Source: Thermoleophilia bacterium | GTDB lineage: Bacteria; Actinomycetota; Thermoleophilia; RBG-16-64-13 | Direction of reading: 5' to 3' | DNA: 64,000 nt | Assembly (NCBI GenBank): GCA_027493445.1 | Contig: JAOSKU010000001.1 | Location: 1,942,822 to 2,006,821, forward strand | Part shown: positions 44,647 through 53,671 of the stretch, in pieces | Layout of the letters: the number at the start of each line of letters is the position of its first letter | How positions within the stretch are numbered: the first letter of the stretch is position 1 | The notes under the pieces: generated by a model | Told to the model about the DNA's origin: nothing | Databases searched by the model: none | The model's input: the letters and a program-made list of their open reading frames with translations, nothing else | Position numbers and translations under genes: made by a program

Positions 44647-45444
44647 TCAGTTCAGGGCAACTTCCGCGAAAGTCTCCGGGAAGTACGAGCCCCGGTTGAC
44701 CGCCTTCAAACCCTGGATGAGCTCCGCACCCGCTGCCTTCTTGGGGATGAAGCCCCGCGCACCGGCCCGGCCGGCCACGAGCATGTTCTCCTGCTCGTCG
44801 TACTGGGTGAGGATGAGCACCTTCACCTGCGGGTAGTCCTTGGCGATCTGCTTGGTAGCCTCGATGCCGCTCATGACCGGCATGGCGATGTCCATGATGG
44901 CCACGTTCGGCAGCAGCCGGGCCGCCTTCTCGACGGCGTCCCTTCCGTCCACCGCCTCACCCACGACCTCGACGTCCTTCTGCAGGGCGAGAACGGCCGC
45001 GATGCCGTCGCGCACCATGGTGTGGTCATCGACGATGAGCACCTTGATCTTCCGCGTCGCCTCTTCCAGCATGTGCTGGATGCAGGGCACGAGCATGCTC
45101 GGCTCGACCGGCTTGGTCAGGTACTCGTCGCACTGCATGCGCATGCCTTCGAACTTGCGCCACCCCTTGGTCCCTCGCTCCCTGGCGGCGGCGTCAATGA
45201 CCATGAGGGGCACGTCTGCGTAGCGACGCTGCGCCTTGAGCCACTGATGGAGGCGGAAGGCTTCTCCCGCGGGCTCGAGGGTGCCCAGGATCACCAGATC
45301 GGGGTCCTCCTTCATCCGTTCGAGAGCGTCCTCCCTCGAGGGGCTGAGCACGGTATCGTACAACTTCGCCTCGAAGGTGACCCGGCAGGCCTCGCGGAAC
45401 CCGGGGTCGTCGTCCACCACCAGGATCTTCTTCTTGCTTTCCAT
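44647..45444 (-). CDS. Tandem receiver-domain response regulator without output domain
   Basis: 265 residues: two CheY-like receivers and nothing else. The first (1-125) has the acidic pocket VVDDDP and a Lys in YLTKP, but the phospho-acceptor position reads VILG (Gly54), so it should not be phosphorylated. The second (130-255) is NarL-like, with VDDH, MDIAMP (acceptor Asp) and PKK, but lacks the LuxR DNA-binding domain. It lies downstream of the MetF operon in the same direction. It may compete for phosphate or act through protein contacts. Confidence 0.82.
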   Translation of the reverse strand: MESKKKILVVDDDPGFREACRVTFEAKLYDTVLSPSREDALERMKEDPDLVILGTLEPAGEAFRLHQWLKAQRRYADVPLMVIDAAARERGTKGWRKFEGMRMQCDEYLTKPVEPSMLVPCIQHMLEEATRKIKVLIVDDHTMVRDGIAAVLALQKDVEVVGEAVDGRDAVEKAARLLPNVAIMDIAMPVMSGIEATKQIAKDYPQVKVLILTQYDEQENMLVAGRAGARGFIPKKAAGAELIQGLKAVNRGSYFPETFAEVALN

Positions 45445-45486
45445 TCCTCTCTACCTCCTCGGCTCCGCCCACCGGCCCCAATGCCA

Positions 45487-45511
45487 CGACCGGCCGCCTT
45501 GCGGCCGGTCG
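45487..45511 (-). terminator. Hairpin terminator of the MetF operon
   Basis: A perfect 11-bp stem CGACCGGCCGC/GCGGCCGGTCG with a 3-base loop, 23 bp after the metF stop. No T-run. Confidence 0.65.
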
Positions 45512-45533
45512 GAAGCACCTGGCGGTCGCGCTC

Positions 45534-46436
45534 TCAACGGTGAACCCCTACCAGCTCCGCGGCCGCCAAGAGCTCGGGCACCACCGACTCATTGCCGACC
45601 GCCATGATGTGCACTCCGTGGCATAGGCCTTCCTCCCTGATGGTCCGGATGAATCGGGCCGCGATCTCGACTCCTTTCGCCAGCCCCTTCCCTTTCTCGA
45701 CCGCGGCCAGCTCGTCGATCAGCTCCTGCGGCACCGTTATCCCGGGGACAGAGCTGTTCATATAGCGCGCCATCCCCGCGGACGAGAGCACGATGAAGCC
45801 GGCCAGGATCTTCACGTCGAACTGGGAGGCGTACTGCATGAACCGGCGGAAGGCCGCCAGGTCGAATACGCCCTGGGTCTGGAAGAACTGAGCCCCGGCT
45901 TCCACCTTCTTGTCGAACTTGACCAGCTGCGCCTCCATGAAATCGGCTTCGGGATGCACGGAGGCCCCAATGCAGCACTTCGGCGCGCCGGCCAGCTGGT
46001 TGCCCGCCATGTCCACCCCCGACTCCATGGTGCGGATCATGCGCAGCAGCTGCACCGAGTCGAGGTCGAACACCGGTTTGGCGTCCTTGTGGTCGCCCAC
46101 GTCCACCGAGTCCCCGGTCAGGCACAGGATGTTCTGGATGCCTCGCGAGTACGCGAAGAGCACCTCGGCCTGCAGGGCCAGCCGGTTGCGGTCTCGGCAG
46201 GTGATCTGCAGCACGGGCTCGCCGCCCCGTTCCTTGATCAGCAGGCACGCTCCCAACGACGGGTAGCGCATCACCGAGCTCTGATGATCGGTGACGTTGA
46301 TGGCGTCGACCATGTCCTTGAGCAGGTCGACATGGTGGATGACGCCGGACACATCGGCGCCCTTGGGCGGACCGATCTCCGTGGTCACCACGAACTCGCC
46401 GGACAGGAGCTTCTCCTCAAGCAGTGACGTCGCCAT
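45534..46436 (-). CDS. metF: Methylenetetrahydrofolate reductase
   Basis: 300 residues of the MetF TIM-barrel FAD enzyme: FVVTTEIGPPKGAD at the N-terminus with the catalytic Glu, DAINVTDHQSSVMR, ILCLTGDSVDVGDHKDAK (folate/flavin site), IGASVHPEA, and GAQFFQTQGVFD. It reduces 5,10-methylene-THF to 5-methyl-THF for methionine synthesis or the methyl branch of the reductive acetyl-CoA pathway. Start ATG 46436 follows GAGGGGAAG and overlaps the end of metV by 20 bp, as expected for a MetFV complex. Confidence 0.93.
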   Translation of the reverse strand: MATSLLEEKLLSGEFVVTTEIGPPKGADVSGVIHHVDLLKDMVDAINVTDHQSSVMRYPSLGACLLIKERGGEPVLQITCRDRNRLALQAEVLFAYSRGIQNILCLTGDSVDVGDHKDAKPVFDLDSVQLLRMIRTMESGVDMAGNQLAGAPKCCIGASVHPEADFMEAQLVKFDKKVEAGAQFFQTQGVFDLAAFRRFMQYASQFDVKILAGFIVLSSAGMARYMNSSVPGITVPQELIDELAAVEKGKGLAKGVEIAARFIRTIREEGLCHGVHIMAVGNESVVPELLAAAELVGVHR

Positions 46437-47112
46437 GGCTTCCCCTCGCTTCCAGACCCGCCTTGCCCACGATGCGCCGCGGCCGGCTGATCGGCCGGAA
46501 GTTTCGCGGCGGGTAGTATCGGCGCATCCTCTCCAGCTGCCCCAGTCTCTCCAGGCGCCGGTAGATCAAGATCCAGGCGCACTCCATGTCGGGACTCACC
46601 TCACAGTGCCCTTTCTTGGGCCCGGCGCACGGGCCATTCAGGATCCCTTTGGTGCACCGGGTGATGGGGCAGATGCCGCCCGTGTCCTCCAGTCGGCAAT
46701 CCCCGCAGGCCGCGCAGCGCTCGTCCCACACGCCCCATTCGACGGCCATGCCGATAAAGCTGGTGTTGACGCCCGGGAACACGGGCAGGTCGGCAAAACG
46801 CTCCGCCAGAGCCTGCACGCCCGTCCCGCAGGCGAGCGAGACGACGGCGTCCACGCCCTCCACACGCTCGGTCAGGTGCTCCAGGAACTCGGGATCGCAC
46901 TGCCGCTTCAGGGTCGCCTCGGAGTACTCGCGCCGGCCGTCTCCGGCTCGAGCTTCGGCCATGCGCAAGGCGTCGTGCAGAAAGGCCACCTCGGTCTCCC
47001 CGCCGGCGTTGCAGACGGTCGTGCACGTCCCGCAGCCCAGGAGCAGCACCTTCTTGTAGGGCCGCACCATTCGTATGATGTCTTCCAGAGGCTTCTGCTC
47101 CGCGACGATCAC
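46417..47112 (-). CDS. metV: MetV-type zinc/iron-sulfur partner of MetF
   Basis: 231 residues from GTG 47112 (RBS GGAGGTGAAACG). N-terminal VLLLGCGTCTTVCNAGGE and later CGVQ-like, CAACGDCRLEDTGGICP and CTKGILNGPCAG blocks give the Cys-rich pattern of MetV (MTHFR C-terminal domain protein), which binds zinc and 4Fe-4S clusters and passes electrons to MetF. The longer upstream frame runs antisense-like through the neighbour and is not real. Overlaps its neighbours on both sides. Confidence 0.88.
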   Translation of the reverse strand: MIVAEQKPLEDIIRMVRPYKKVLLLGCGTCTTVCNAGGETEVAFLHDALRMAEARAGDGRREYSEATLKRQCDPEFLEHLTERVEGVDAVVSLACGTGVQALAERFADLPVFPGVNTSFIGMAVEWGVWDERCAACGDCRLEDTGGICPITRCTKGILNGPCAGPKKGHCEVSPDMECAWILIYRRLERLGQLERMRRYYPPRNFRPISRPRRIVGKAGLEARGSHGDVTA

Positions 47113-49208
47113 CGTTTCACCTCCTGCAGCAAGACCGAATCCAGGTAGAACCCGCCCACTCGAGCGGCGAATTCGTCCAGGACCTCGGTCGGATCGTGCG
47201 TGTTCTCGCCCCACATGAAAGCCTCCAGGCGCTCGGGCTGGAGCCCGAGCTGGGCGAGCACGCGCTTCACCTTGGCCACGCGCTGGCGCATCCAGTGGCC
47301 CGTGTTCTCCCGGGCGCATTGTTCGCCGCAGCCGGCCACGAACACCCCTTCGGCCCCCATCTCGAAGGCGCGCAGCAGGTGTCCGGTCTCCACCTTGGTC
47401 ACACAGCGCACGGGCACGATCCACACACCGGCCTTCAAGCCCCGCCACAAGCCCGCCAGGGTGCCGGTGCCGTAGACTCCGTACTGGCAGCAGAAACCGA
47501 CGATCATGGGTTTGGACGTCACCCTGGTCGCCGACCCGAGCACGTGATCCAGCTCTTCGTCCACCTGGCCGAGCTCGCCCGCCTTGCGCAGCGCGATCAC
47601 CCCGGCCGGGCATTCGCCCACGCAGATGCCGCAGGCCTGGCACTGGTCGAAGGGAATATGGATGGCGCCCTCCGCGTCCGCGTACGGCACGTGATAGGGG
47701 CACACGCGCACGCAGGTGAGGCAGCTGGCGCAACGGTCGGGAGCCACGATGGCGGCCCCCAGACCGCAGCGCAGGCAGCGCCTGGCCTCGTTGGTGGCCG
47801 TCTGGCAGTCGTAGGCCAGCTCAACCGGCGCGAAGCCTGCCGTCCGTTCTTCGCGGGAGAGCACGGGCGGCTCCAGGCGGCCGGTGGTCCGGATGGTGGC
47901 CACGGTCTCTGGCCGCAGGTCGCCCATCCACTCCTCCTCGGAGTCGGACGGGGCCAGAGGGTAGCGGTGGTTGAGGTAGTCGTCGATGCGCCCCGCGGCC
48001 GTGCGGCCCGCCGCCAGGGCCTCGACCACCGTGGAGGGTCCGGTCACCGCATCACCGCCGGCAAACACGCCCGCCCGGTTGGTGGACAAGGTCACCGGGT
48101 CGACCTGGATGGTGCTCCCCCGCCCGATCCGGACGTGGAAATCATCAGGCACCTGAGGAGCCTGCCCGATAGCCGTGACCAGGGTGTCGTAGCGCTCGGT
48201 GAACTCGCTGCCCGCGATCGGCACGGGGCGCCGGCGCCCGCTCTGGTCGGGCTCGCCCAGCTCCATGCGCACGCAGGTGACCTCAGGCCGCCCCTCTCGA
48301 GTCCGTACGCGAACGGGAGCCACCAGGTACTGGAACTCGATGCCTTCTTCCAGGGCCTGCTCCACCTCCCGCGGGTCCGCCGGCATCTCCGCCCGTGTGC
48401 GCCGGTAGAGCACGCTCACCTGGGGCACGCCCAGACGCACCGCGCTGCGGGCGGCGTCCATGGCCACGTTTCCCCCGCCCACCACGGCCACCCGCTCACC
48501 CAGCGCGGGCGTGAGGCCCAGGTTCAGCTCGCGCAGGAGGGTAGCGCCGTCGACGACACCCGCGCCGTCTTCGCCCTCGATCCCCATCCTGAGGCTCTGG
48601 TGCGCGCCCACGGTCAGGAAGACCGCCCTGTAGCCCAGATCGAAGACCAGGTCGAGCGACACGACCCGGGTGCCCGTGCGGATCTCGACCCCCATCTTGG
48701 TAAGACGCGTGATCTCCACGTCGAGCACCTCTCTGGGCAGGCGGTACCGTGGAATGCCCACCCGCAACATGCCGCCCACTTCCGAATGCGCTTCGAAGAC
48801 GGTGACCGGGTAACCGAGCTTGCGCAGGTAGTACGCGCAGGCCAGGCCGGCCGGACCCGAGCCCACCACGGCAACCCGCTCCGACCGGGTGGTCTCGGCC
48901 TCCACCTCGATCATCCGATCGCCTCCGAACTCGAGGGCGAACCGCTTCAAGGCACGGATGGCTACGGGCTTGTCCACCTGGCCCCGGCGGCAGGCCTCCT
49001 CGCAGGGGTGCGCGCAGATGTAGGCGCAGATGGACGGAAAGGGATTGCCGCTTCTGATGACCTGCATCGCCTCCATGAGGCGCCCCTGGGCCGCCAGATC
49101 GACATACTCGCGGATGTCCATGTGCAGCGGGCAGGCCACCTGGCACGGAGGCATGATGGTGTGCTCGGACAGGGGGGTCCGGCGTGCGCGAACCGCTACG
49201 GTGTTCAT
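47109..49208 (-). CDS. GltD-like NAD(P)H/FAD oxidoreductase fused to two-cluster ferredoxin and MvhD domain
   Basis: 699 residues. Order: N-terminal GltD-type 4Fe-4S helical domain (Cys22, 26, 61, 65, 69, 73), FAD motif VAVVGSGPAGLACA (112-125), pyridine-nucleotide motif VAVVGGGNVAMDAARS (~240), second FAD block FAGGDAVTGP, ferredoxin with two CxxCxxCxxxCP motifs (493-503 and 523-533), and a C-terminal MvhD/FlpD-like domain (568-699) with four Cys. The MvhD module usually links hydrogenase or Hdr complexes to a partner. Placed directly before metV and metF, it is the likely electron input of a MetFV complex. Start ATG 49208, RBS GGGAGGAAG. Confidence 0.9.
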   Translation of the reverse strand: MNTVAVRARRTPLSEHTIMPPCQVACPLHMDIREYVDLAAQGRLMEAMQVIRSGNPFPSICAYICAHPCEEACRRGQVDKPVAIRALKRFALEFGGDRMIEVEAETTRSERVAVVGSGPAGLACAYYLRKLGYPVTVFEAHSEVGGMLRVGIPRYRLPREVLDVEITRLTKMGVEIRTGTRVVSLDLVFDLGYRAVFLTVGAHQSLRMGIEGEDGAGVVDGATLLRELNLGLTPALGERVAVVGGGNVAMDAARSAVRLGVPQVSVLYRRTRAEMPADPREVEQALEEGIEFQYLVAPVRVRTREGRPEVTCVRMELGEPDQSGRRRPVPIAGSEFTERYDTLVTAIGQAPQVPDDFHVRIGRGSTIQVDPVTLSTNRAGVFAGGDAVTGPSTVVEALAAGRTAAGRIDDYLNHRYPLAPSDSEEEWMGDLRPETVATIRTTGRLEPPVLSREERTAGFAPVELAYDCQTATNEARRCLRCGLGAAIVAPDRCASCLTCVRVCPYHVPYADAEGAIHIPFDQCQACGICVGECPAGVIALRKAGELGQVDEELDHVLGSATRVTSKPMIVGFCCQYGVYGTGTLAGLWRGLKAGVWIVPVRCVTKVETGHLLRAFEMGAEGVFVAGCGEQCARENTGHWMRQRVAKVKRVLAQLGLQPERLEAFMWGENTHDPTEVLDEFAARVGGFYLDSVLLQEVKR

Positions 49209-49419
49209 GTGCTTCCTCCCCGATCCCCTCTGCTTCCTGCGGTATAGCTACACCGTACGGCGAGAGGAGCCCGTGAGCAACGGAGGAAGACCTGCAATCG
49301 GGGAGCGAGCACCCGGAACCCGCACAGGGAATCACCCGGTTCGCGAACAGGAAAACACCCGGACGCCGGAGCCTGGCGAAAGGCCTGCCACCAGTCCCGG
49401 CCGCCGGAGCCGGCGAAGG

Positions 49420-49440
49420 CGGCCGCGGCTCGCGCGGCCG
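49420..49440 (-). terminator. Hairpin after the response regulator gene
   Basis: A perfect 8-bp stem CGGCCGCG/CGCGGCCG with a GCTCG loop, about 20 bp after the response-regulator stop at 49462. No T-run. Confidence 0.5.
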
Positions 49441-49461
49441 GAGCGGGAGGCCGCCGCTCTG

Positions 49462-50115
49462 CTACAGGCTGATCACCCTCTTGCGGATGGCGTACTTGAT
49501 GAGCTCGGTCTTGTTGTGAATGGCGAGCTTCCTCATGAAGCTGGTCTTGCACCAGTCCACGGTCTTGGTGCTGAGCACGAGCATGTCGGCAATCTCCCGC
49601 ACCGTGTGTCCCTCGGCCACGAGCTTGAGGACCTCCCGTTCCCGGTCGGTCAACCGGCCATAGCTGTCCTCGGACTCGTCCGAGAGACTCTTCTCCCGGC
49701 ACCTTTCCACCAGCGCGGTGGCGGCGGAGGGAGACAGATAGGCGTCGCCTCGCTGCGCCTCGTGAATAGCCGCCGCCAGCTCGGAGAAAGCAGCCATCTT
49801 GGTGACGAATCCGCAGGCGCCTGCCTCGATGGCGGGCATGACATACTCGCTATCGTTGTATTGGGAGAGGGCGATGACCTTGGTGGCCGGGAACTCGCGC
49901 CGGATGCGGCGGATGGCTTCGAAGCCGCTCATGACGGGCATCGCCAGATCCATGAGCACCACATCCGGCAGCAGCTCACGCACCTTGGCGAGCGCTTCCC
50001 GCCCGTTCGCCGCTTCTCCGACGACATCGACGTCGGCCACCAGAGCGAGCAGAGCCTGAATCCCGTCGCGGATCAGAGTGTGATCGTCAACGATCAGTAC
50101 GGCTATTCGCTTCAT
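49462..50115 (-). CDS. NarL/LuxR-family response regulator
   Basis: 217 residues. Receiver with VDDH, MDLAMP (acceptor Asp near 56) and TKM Lys; C-terminal LuxR HTH with LTDREREVLKLVAEGHTVREIADML and a recognition helix around STKTVDWCKTSFMRKL. Its start overlaps the histidine kinase stop by 29 bp, so the two form a pair. It probably controls nearby genes, the MetF operon being the obvious candidate because it follows in the same direction. Confidence 0.92.
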   Translation of the reverse strand: MKRIAVLIVDDHTLIRDGIQALLALVADVDVVGEAANGREALAKVRELLPDVVLMDLAMPVMSGFEAIRRIRREFPATKVIALSQYNDSEYVMPAIEAGACGFVTKMAAFSELAAAIHEAQRGDAYLSPSAATALVERCREKSLSDESEDSYGRLTDREREVLKLVAEGHTVREIADMLVLSTKTVDWCKTSFMRKLAIHNKTELIKYAIRKRVISL

Positions 50116-51733
50116 CGGCCAGGTCCTTCAGCAGCGGCACGCGAGCCTCCACGGTCGTGCCCTCGCCGGGACGGGAGAGGATCTTGCAGCGCCCGCCCAC
50201 GAGACGCACGCGCTCCTTCATCGTGAACACGCCGGCCCCCCCACGAACCGGATCGACGCCCCGGATCTGGCTGACGTCGAAGCCCCGGCCGTCATCCGAG
50301 ACCCGAAGGACGCATTCCGTGTCGTCGCAGTCCACGCGCACCGTCGCTCTCGTCGCGCCGGAGTGCTTGACGATGTTGCCGATGGCTCCCTGAGCGACGC
50401 GGAAGAGGGTCACCTCGACCTCGGGTCGGATGCGCTGGTCCATCCCCGCGAACTCTGTCGCCACCTCCACGCCGCGCGGTTCCAGCGAGTCCCTCGCATA
50501 CCGGTTGATGGCGGCCGGCAGGCCGAGCTCGTCCAGAAGGGTGGGTCGGAGCTCTTTCATGAGCCGTACGATTTCGTTCCCCGCATGGACCGTGCGCGAA
50601 TGGACCATCTTCAGGCGGTCCATCAGCTCCTGGTCGTCGATCCCCTTCATCTCGGCCATGGCGATGACCGCCTGCAGGTTCAGGCTCAAGCTGGTGAGAG
50701 CCTGACTGGTCTCGTCGTGCAACTCACGGGCGATCCGCTCGCGCTCCTCCTCCTGGGCGGTCAGTGCGTGCCGAAGCAGTGCCCTGTACCGCTCCCGCTG
50801 CCGGCGCACCTGCATGTAGAGGCGGGACTGCGTGATGGCCGTGCCCAGAAAATCGCCGACCGAGCTCAGCAGGACCACCTCGTCAGGGCCGAACCGCCCC
50901 GGGGTGTAGCTCAGAACGTTGAGCACCCCGACGACCTTGCCTTTCGTCGTGAGCGGGATGCTGGCAAAACCTTTGATGCCCTCGGCGCTCAGCAGATCGG
51001 TGCGCACGGCGCGGGGATCTCGGGATAGATCGTCGCCGAAGATCGGCTCTCCGGTCTGGGCCACCAAGCCCGTCACTCCCTGACCGACCGGAATGTGCAT
51101 CTGGGAGGCAAAGCCGGCCGACAGGCCGCGGTGAACTCGGTAGGAGAGGGCCTCGGTCGCTTCGTCCAGGAGCAGGATCCCTCCCATCGTGCCGTCGATG
51201 ATCTCGAGCACGTTGTCGAGAGCGCTCAGCAGGATGGCGTCGAGGTCCATGAGGCCGCTGATGGCCCGTGAGATGTGATGGAGAGCCAGGAGGCTGTGAT
51301 GTCTGTGCAGGAGCTCGGTCTCGAGCCGGCGCTCGGCGGTCACGTCGCGCCGCAGCTCCACGACCGCGACGACCTCACCGCTCTCGTTCCGGAGGGGGAA
51401 GGCGCTCACCTTCAGGTAGATTTCCGCGCCGTCCACACGCATGGGGTGCAGAAGCGTGGTTGTCCGGCCGGCTTCCACCGTCTTCCGCAGGGGGCAGTCC
51501 CACAGGGGCGACGCGCAGGGTGAGCTTCTCCCCTGGAGGGCGACGTAGCAGTATTCTCCGGGGATGGGAGCTCGGTCCTCGTGGGCCAACGCGAGCCGAA
51601 CAGCTTGGTTCACGAAGACGAGCCGGTGGTTCCGGTCGACCACCAGCAGCTGATCTTCGACACCGTCGATGATCTCCTGGAGCGTGATCTCCGGGCCGGC
51701 CGGTTCGCGATCGGCTCTGCCGCCGACGTCCAT
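50087..51733 (-). CDS. PAS-GAF histidine kinase (HisKA_3 type) with Cys-rich PAS
   Basis: 548 residues from ATG 51733. PAS domain (residues ~15-130) containing EYCYVALQGRSSPC and DCPLRK, a three-Cys pattern that may bind a metal, haem or cluster; GAF domain (~165-320); HisKA_3 helix with phosphorylated His in RIARELHDETSQAL; HATPase with N-box-like and DDGRGFD motifs. No membrane segment, so it is a cytosolic sensor, plausibly of redox or gas. RBS GGGAG. A longer frame upstream overlaps the divergent Lrp promoter region and is not supported. Confidence 0.9.
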   Translation of the reverse strand: MDVGGRADREPAGPEITLQEIIDGVEDQLLVVDRNHRLVFVNQAVRLALAHEDRAPIPGEYCYVALQGRSSPCASPLWDCPLRKTVEAGRTTTLLHPMRVDGAEIYLKVSAFPLRNESGEVVAVVELRRDVTAERRLETELLHRHHSLLALHHISRAISGLMDLDAILLSALDNVLEIIDGTMGGILLLDEATEALSYRVHRGLSAGFASQMHIPVGQGVTGLVAQTGEPIFGDDLSRDPRAVRTDLLSAEGIKGFASIPLTTKGKVVGVLNVLSYTPGRFGPDEVVLLSSVGDFLGTAITQSRLYMQVRRQRERYRALLRHALTAQEEERERIARELHDETSQALTSLSLNLQAVIAMAEMKGIDDQELMDRLKMVHSRTVHAGNEIVRLMKELRPTLLDELGLPAAINRYARDSLEPRGVEVATEFAGMDQRIRPEVEVTLFRVAQGAIGNIVKHSGATRATVRVDCDDTECVLRVSDDGRGFDVSQIRGVDPVRGGAGVFTMKERVRLVGGRCKILSRPGEGTTVEARVPLLKDLADEANSRTDR

Positions 51734-51971
51734 CTTCGACTCCCGCGATACCTCGATGCGGTGATCGAACCTTGGCGGATGTACGTTACTAGTATATCCG
51801 ACCCGACGGCGAACCGCGGGCGCCTTCGCAACGACGGTTCGTCCCGGCGGCCGGCTCAGGCGGCAGCCGCAGCCGGGGCATTCAACGTGCGGGCTGGCTC
51901 TCGACTGGCTCTTCGCACGATATGCGGTCTGACAGCCGGATGGCAGCATGTCGTCCTTGTGAAACAGCCCA

Positions 51972-52000
51972 TTGCCGCATAGTTCGTACCTTGATAGACT
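51972..52000 (+). promoter_or_regulatory. Candidate promoter of the Lrp/radical SAM/MFS operon
   Basis: TTGCCG (51972-51977), a 17-bp spacer, TAGACT (51995-52000); each hexamer matches consensus at 4 of 6. The predicted start near 52007 would exclude the ATG at 52002 and favour ATG 52035 for the Lrp gene. Confidence 0.35.
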
Positions 52001-52034
52001 CATGCCCGCATTCTGTGCATGCATGGGGGTCACT

Positions 52035-52532
52035 ATGCCGGTCCACCCGCTCTCGCTGGACGCCATCGACATCGCCATCCTCGGCGCCCTCCAGGAGGAT
52101 GCCTCCATCGCCAACGCCGAGCTCGCGACTCGTGTCGGACTGTCCGCTTCGGCGTGTCTCAGCCGCACCAAGCGGCTGCGGGAGAACGGGTTCATCACGC
52201 ACACCGTCGCAGTGGTGGACGAGCGGCGGGTGGGCCTGGGGATCACCGCCTTCGCCTTCGTCACGCTCGCCGGGCACGGCCGCCGGATGGCCGAGTCGTT
52301 CCTGCGGCGCATCCAGGAGACCCCCCAAGTGATGGAGTGTTGGCACGTCACGGGCCGCGCCGACTACCTGCTCAAGATCGTCGCATCGGATATCGACTCC
52401 TACCGCGATTTCCTCATGGACACGCTGGTACAGACCGAAGAGGTCGGTCACGTCGAGACGCAGGTAGTGCTCAAGGCGGAGAAACGAAGCTTCAAGCTCC
52501 CGATAGGGAAGAGGGAAGGAGGGCCGCTATGA
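52035..52532 (+). CDS. Lrp/AsnC-family transcriptional regulator
   Basis: 165 residues from ATG 52035. N-terminal HTH (LDAIDIAILGALQEDASIANAELATRVGLS, then RTKRLRENGFI) and C-terminal RAM ligand domain (FVTLAG, MECWHVTGRADYLLKIVA, VGHVETQVVLKAEK). These regulators respond to amino acids or related acids. It starts an operon with a radical SAM protein and an MFS carrier, so the effector may be the transported or modified compound. ATG starts further upstream (51972, 52002) lie in the promoter. Confidence 0.9.
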   Translation: MPVHPLSLDAIDIAILGALQEDASIANAELATRVGLSASACLSRTKRLRENGFITHTVAVVDERRVGLGITAFAFVTLAGHGRRMAESFLRRIQETPQVMECWHVTGRADYLLKIVASDIDSYRDFLMDTLVQTEEVGHVETQVVLKAEKRSFKLPIGKREGGPL

Positions 52533-53669
52533 CCGGCGGGGATCGAATCAGGCTGAAGGCGGAGCTGCTCGTCGAGGGCATCAACCCCACAGCCGAAGCG
52601 CTCCACGGACTCGGCGCCGAGTTCAAGGAGCAGAACCACGGCCTCTTCGGATGGGATTTCGTCAACCACGTGGGCACCCCCCTCCCCGACGACTTCGTGC
52701 TCACCGGGGGCACGGTCGTGCAGTTCCGTTACAACCCTTCCTCCAGCTACACGATGGAGCTCCGCGACGGGGTCCGGGTGATCGCCCGAGGGGACGAGGT
52801 GCTCGACACCGCCACCCTCATCCCCCGGCCTCGCTTCTACGATGCCACCACCGAGAGCGGCGCCGTCATGCGCCGCATCGCCCAGGTGGGGGCGAGGATT
52901 GCTTCTTCGTCTGCTACCAGAATTACTGCGCCCACTTCGCCGGGAACAAAGAATGCGCCTTCTGCAACCTGGTGCCCACCAAGAAGACCTACCACTCGGT
53001 CCTCTCCAAGAAGGACGTCACGGATATCGGGGAGGTGGCGGCCGCCGCTTTCGCCGAAGGCATGTGCAACCATATCCTCCTCACCGGGGGTGCTTCAGTC
53101 ACCAGCACGAGGTGGCCCTGGTGGCGGGCATCGTGGAGAGCATTCGCAAGGCCCTGGGTACCGATACGGTTCCCGGCACGATCCTCCCCTCGGCTACCAC
53201 CGGAGAAGACGATCTGAAGCGCTATCGCGACACCGGCATCGGCGCCATCGGCTACAGCATGGAGATCTGGGACGAAGCCATGTACCGGGCCATCTGCCCG
53301 GGGAAGTCGAAGAGCACATCGCACGACGAGTTTTTCGCCGCCATCGAGCGCGCGGTGCGCATCTTCGGCGCAGGCAGCGTGTATGGAGTACTGGTGATGG
53401 GCCTGGAGCCCCGGGACAGCTTCCTGGAGGGGGTCAAGGCGCTCTCGGGCATCGGCGCCAACGTGGTGCCCTTCGTGTGGAGCCCCAATCCCGGCTCGAG
53501 GCTGGAAGGACATCGGGCGCCCACCGGCCAGTGGTACACCGAGGCCATTACGGAGGCCGCCGACATCGTCCACGACGCCGGCGTCCCGAGCGGCACGGCC
53601 AACCACTGCTACCGCTGTGACGGCAACTCCCTCCTGCATGACGCCTTGCGCCTGCGGGGGATCGTGTAG
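52529..53669 (+). CDS. Radical SAM-type protein with C-x8-C-x2-C motif (two apparent frameshifts)
   Basis: Three frames join if single G bases are added at the G5 runs 52888-52892 and 53086-53090, giving 380 residues. An N-terminal ~110-residue domain precedes a Cys-rich stretch at 52900-52966 (C-x3-C-x4-C-x8-C-x2-C) ending NKECAFCNL, then HILLTGGCFSHQHE, which looks like the GGE-type strand of radical SAM enzymes. The barrel continues to a terminal CYRC pair. The final three Cys would be an unusual spacing for the SAM cluster. Family assignment is by overall pattern; reaction unknown. Start ATG 52529 overlaps the Lrp stop. Confidence 0.68.
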
Positions 53670-53671
53670 CT

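Noticed and set aside
47196..49247. 683-codon open frame on the plus strand opposite the GltD-MvhD gene
   Set aside because: Low-complexity His/Arg/Gly composition and no family features; the minus-strand gene has several exact motifs.
51740..51790. TPsiC-like GGTTCGATC on the minus strand, as a possible tRNA
   Set aside because: No acceptor, D- or anticodon stem can be formed around it.
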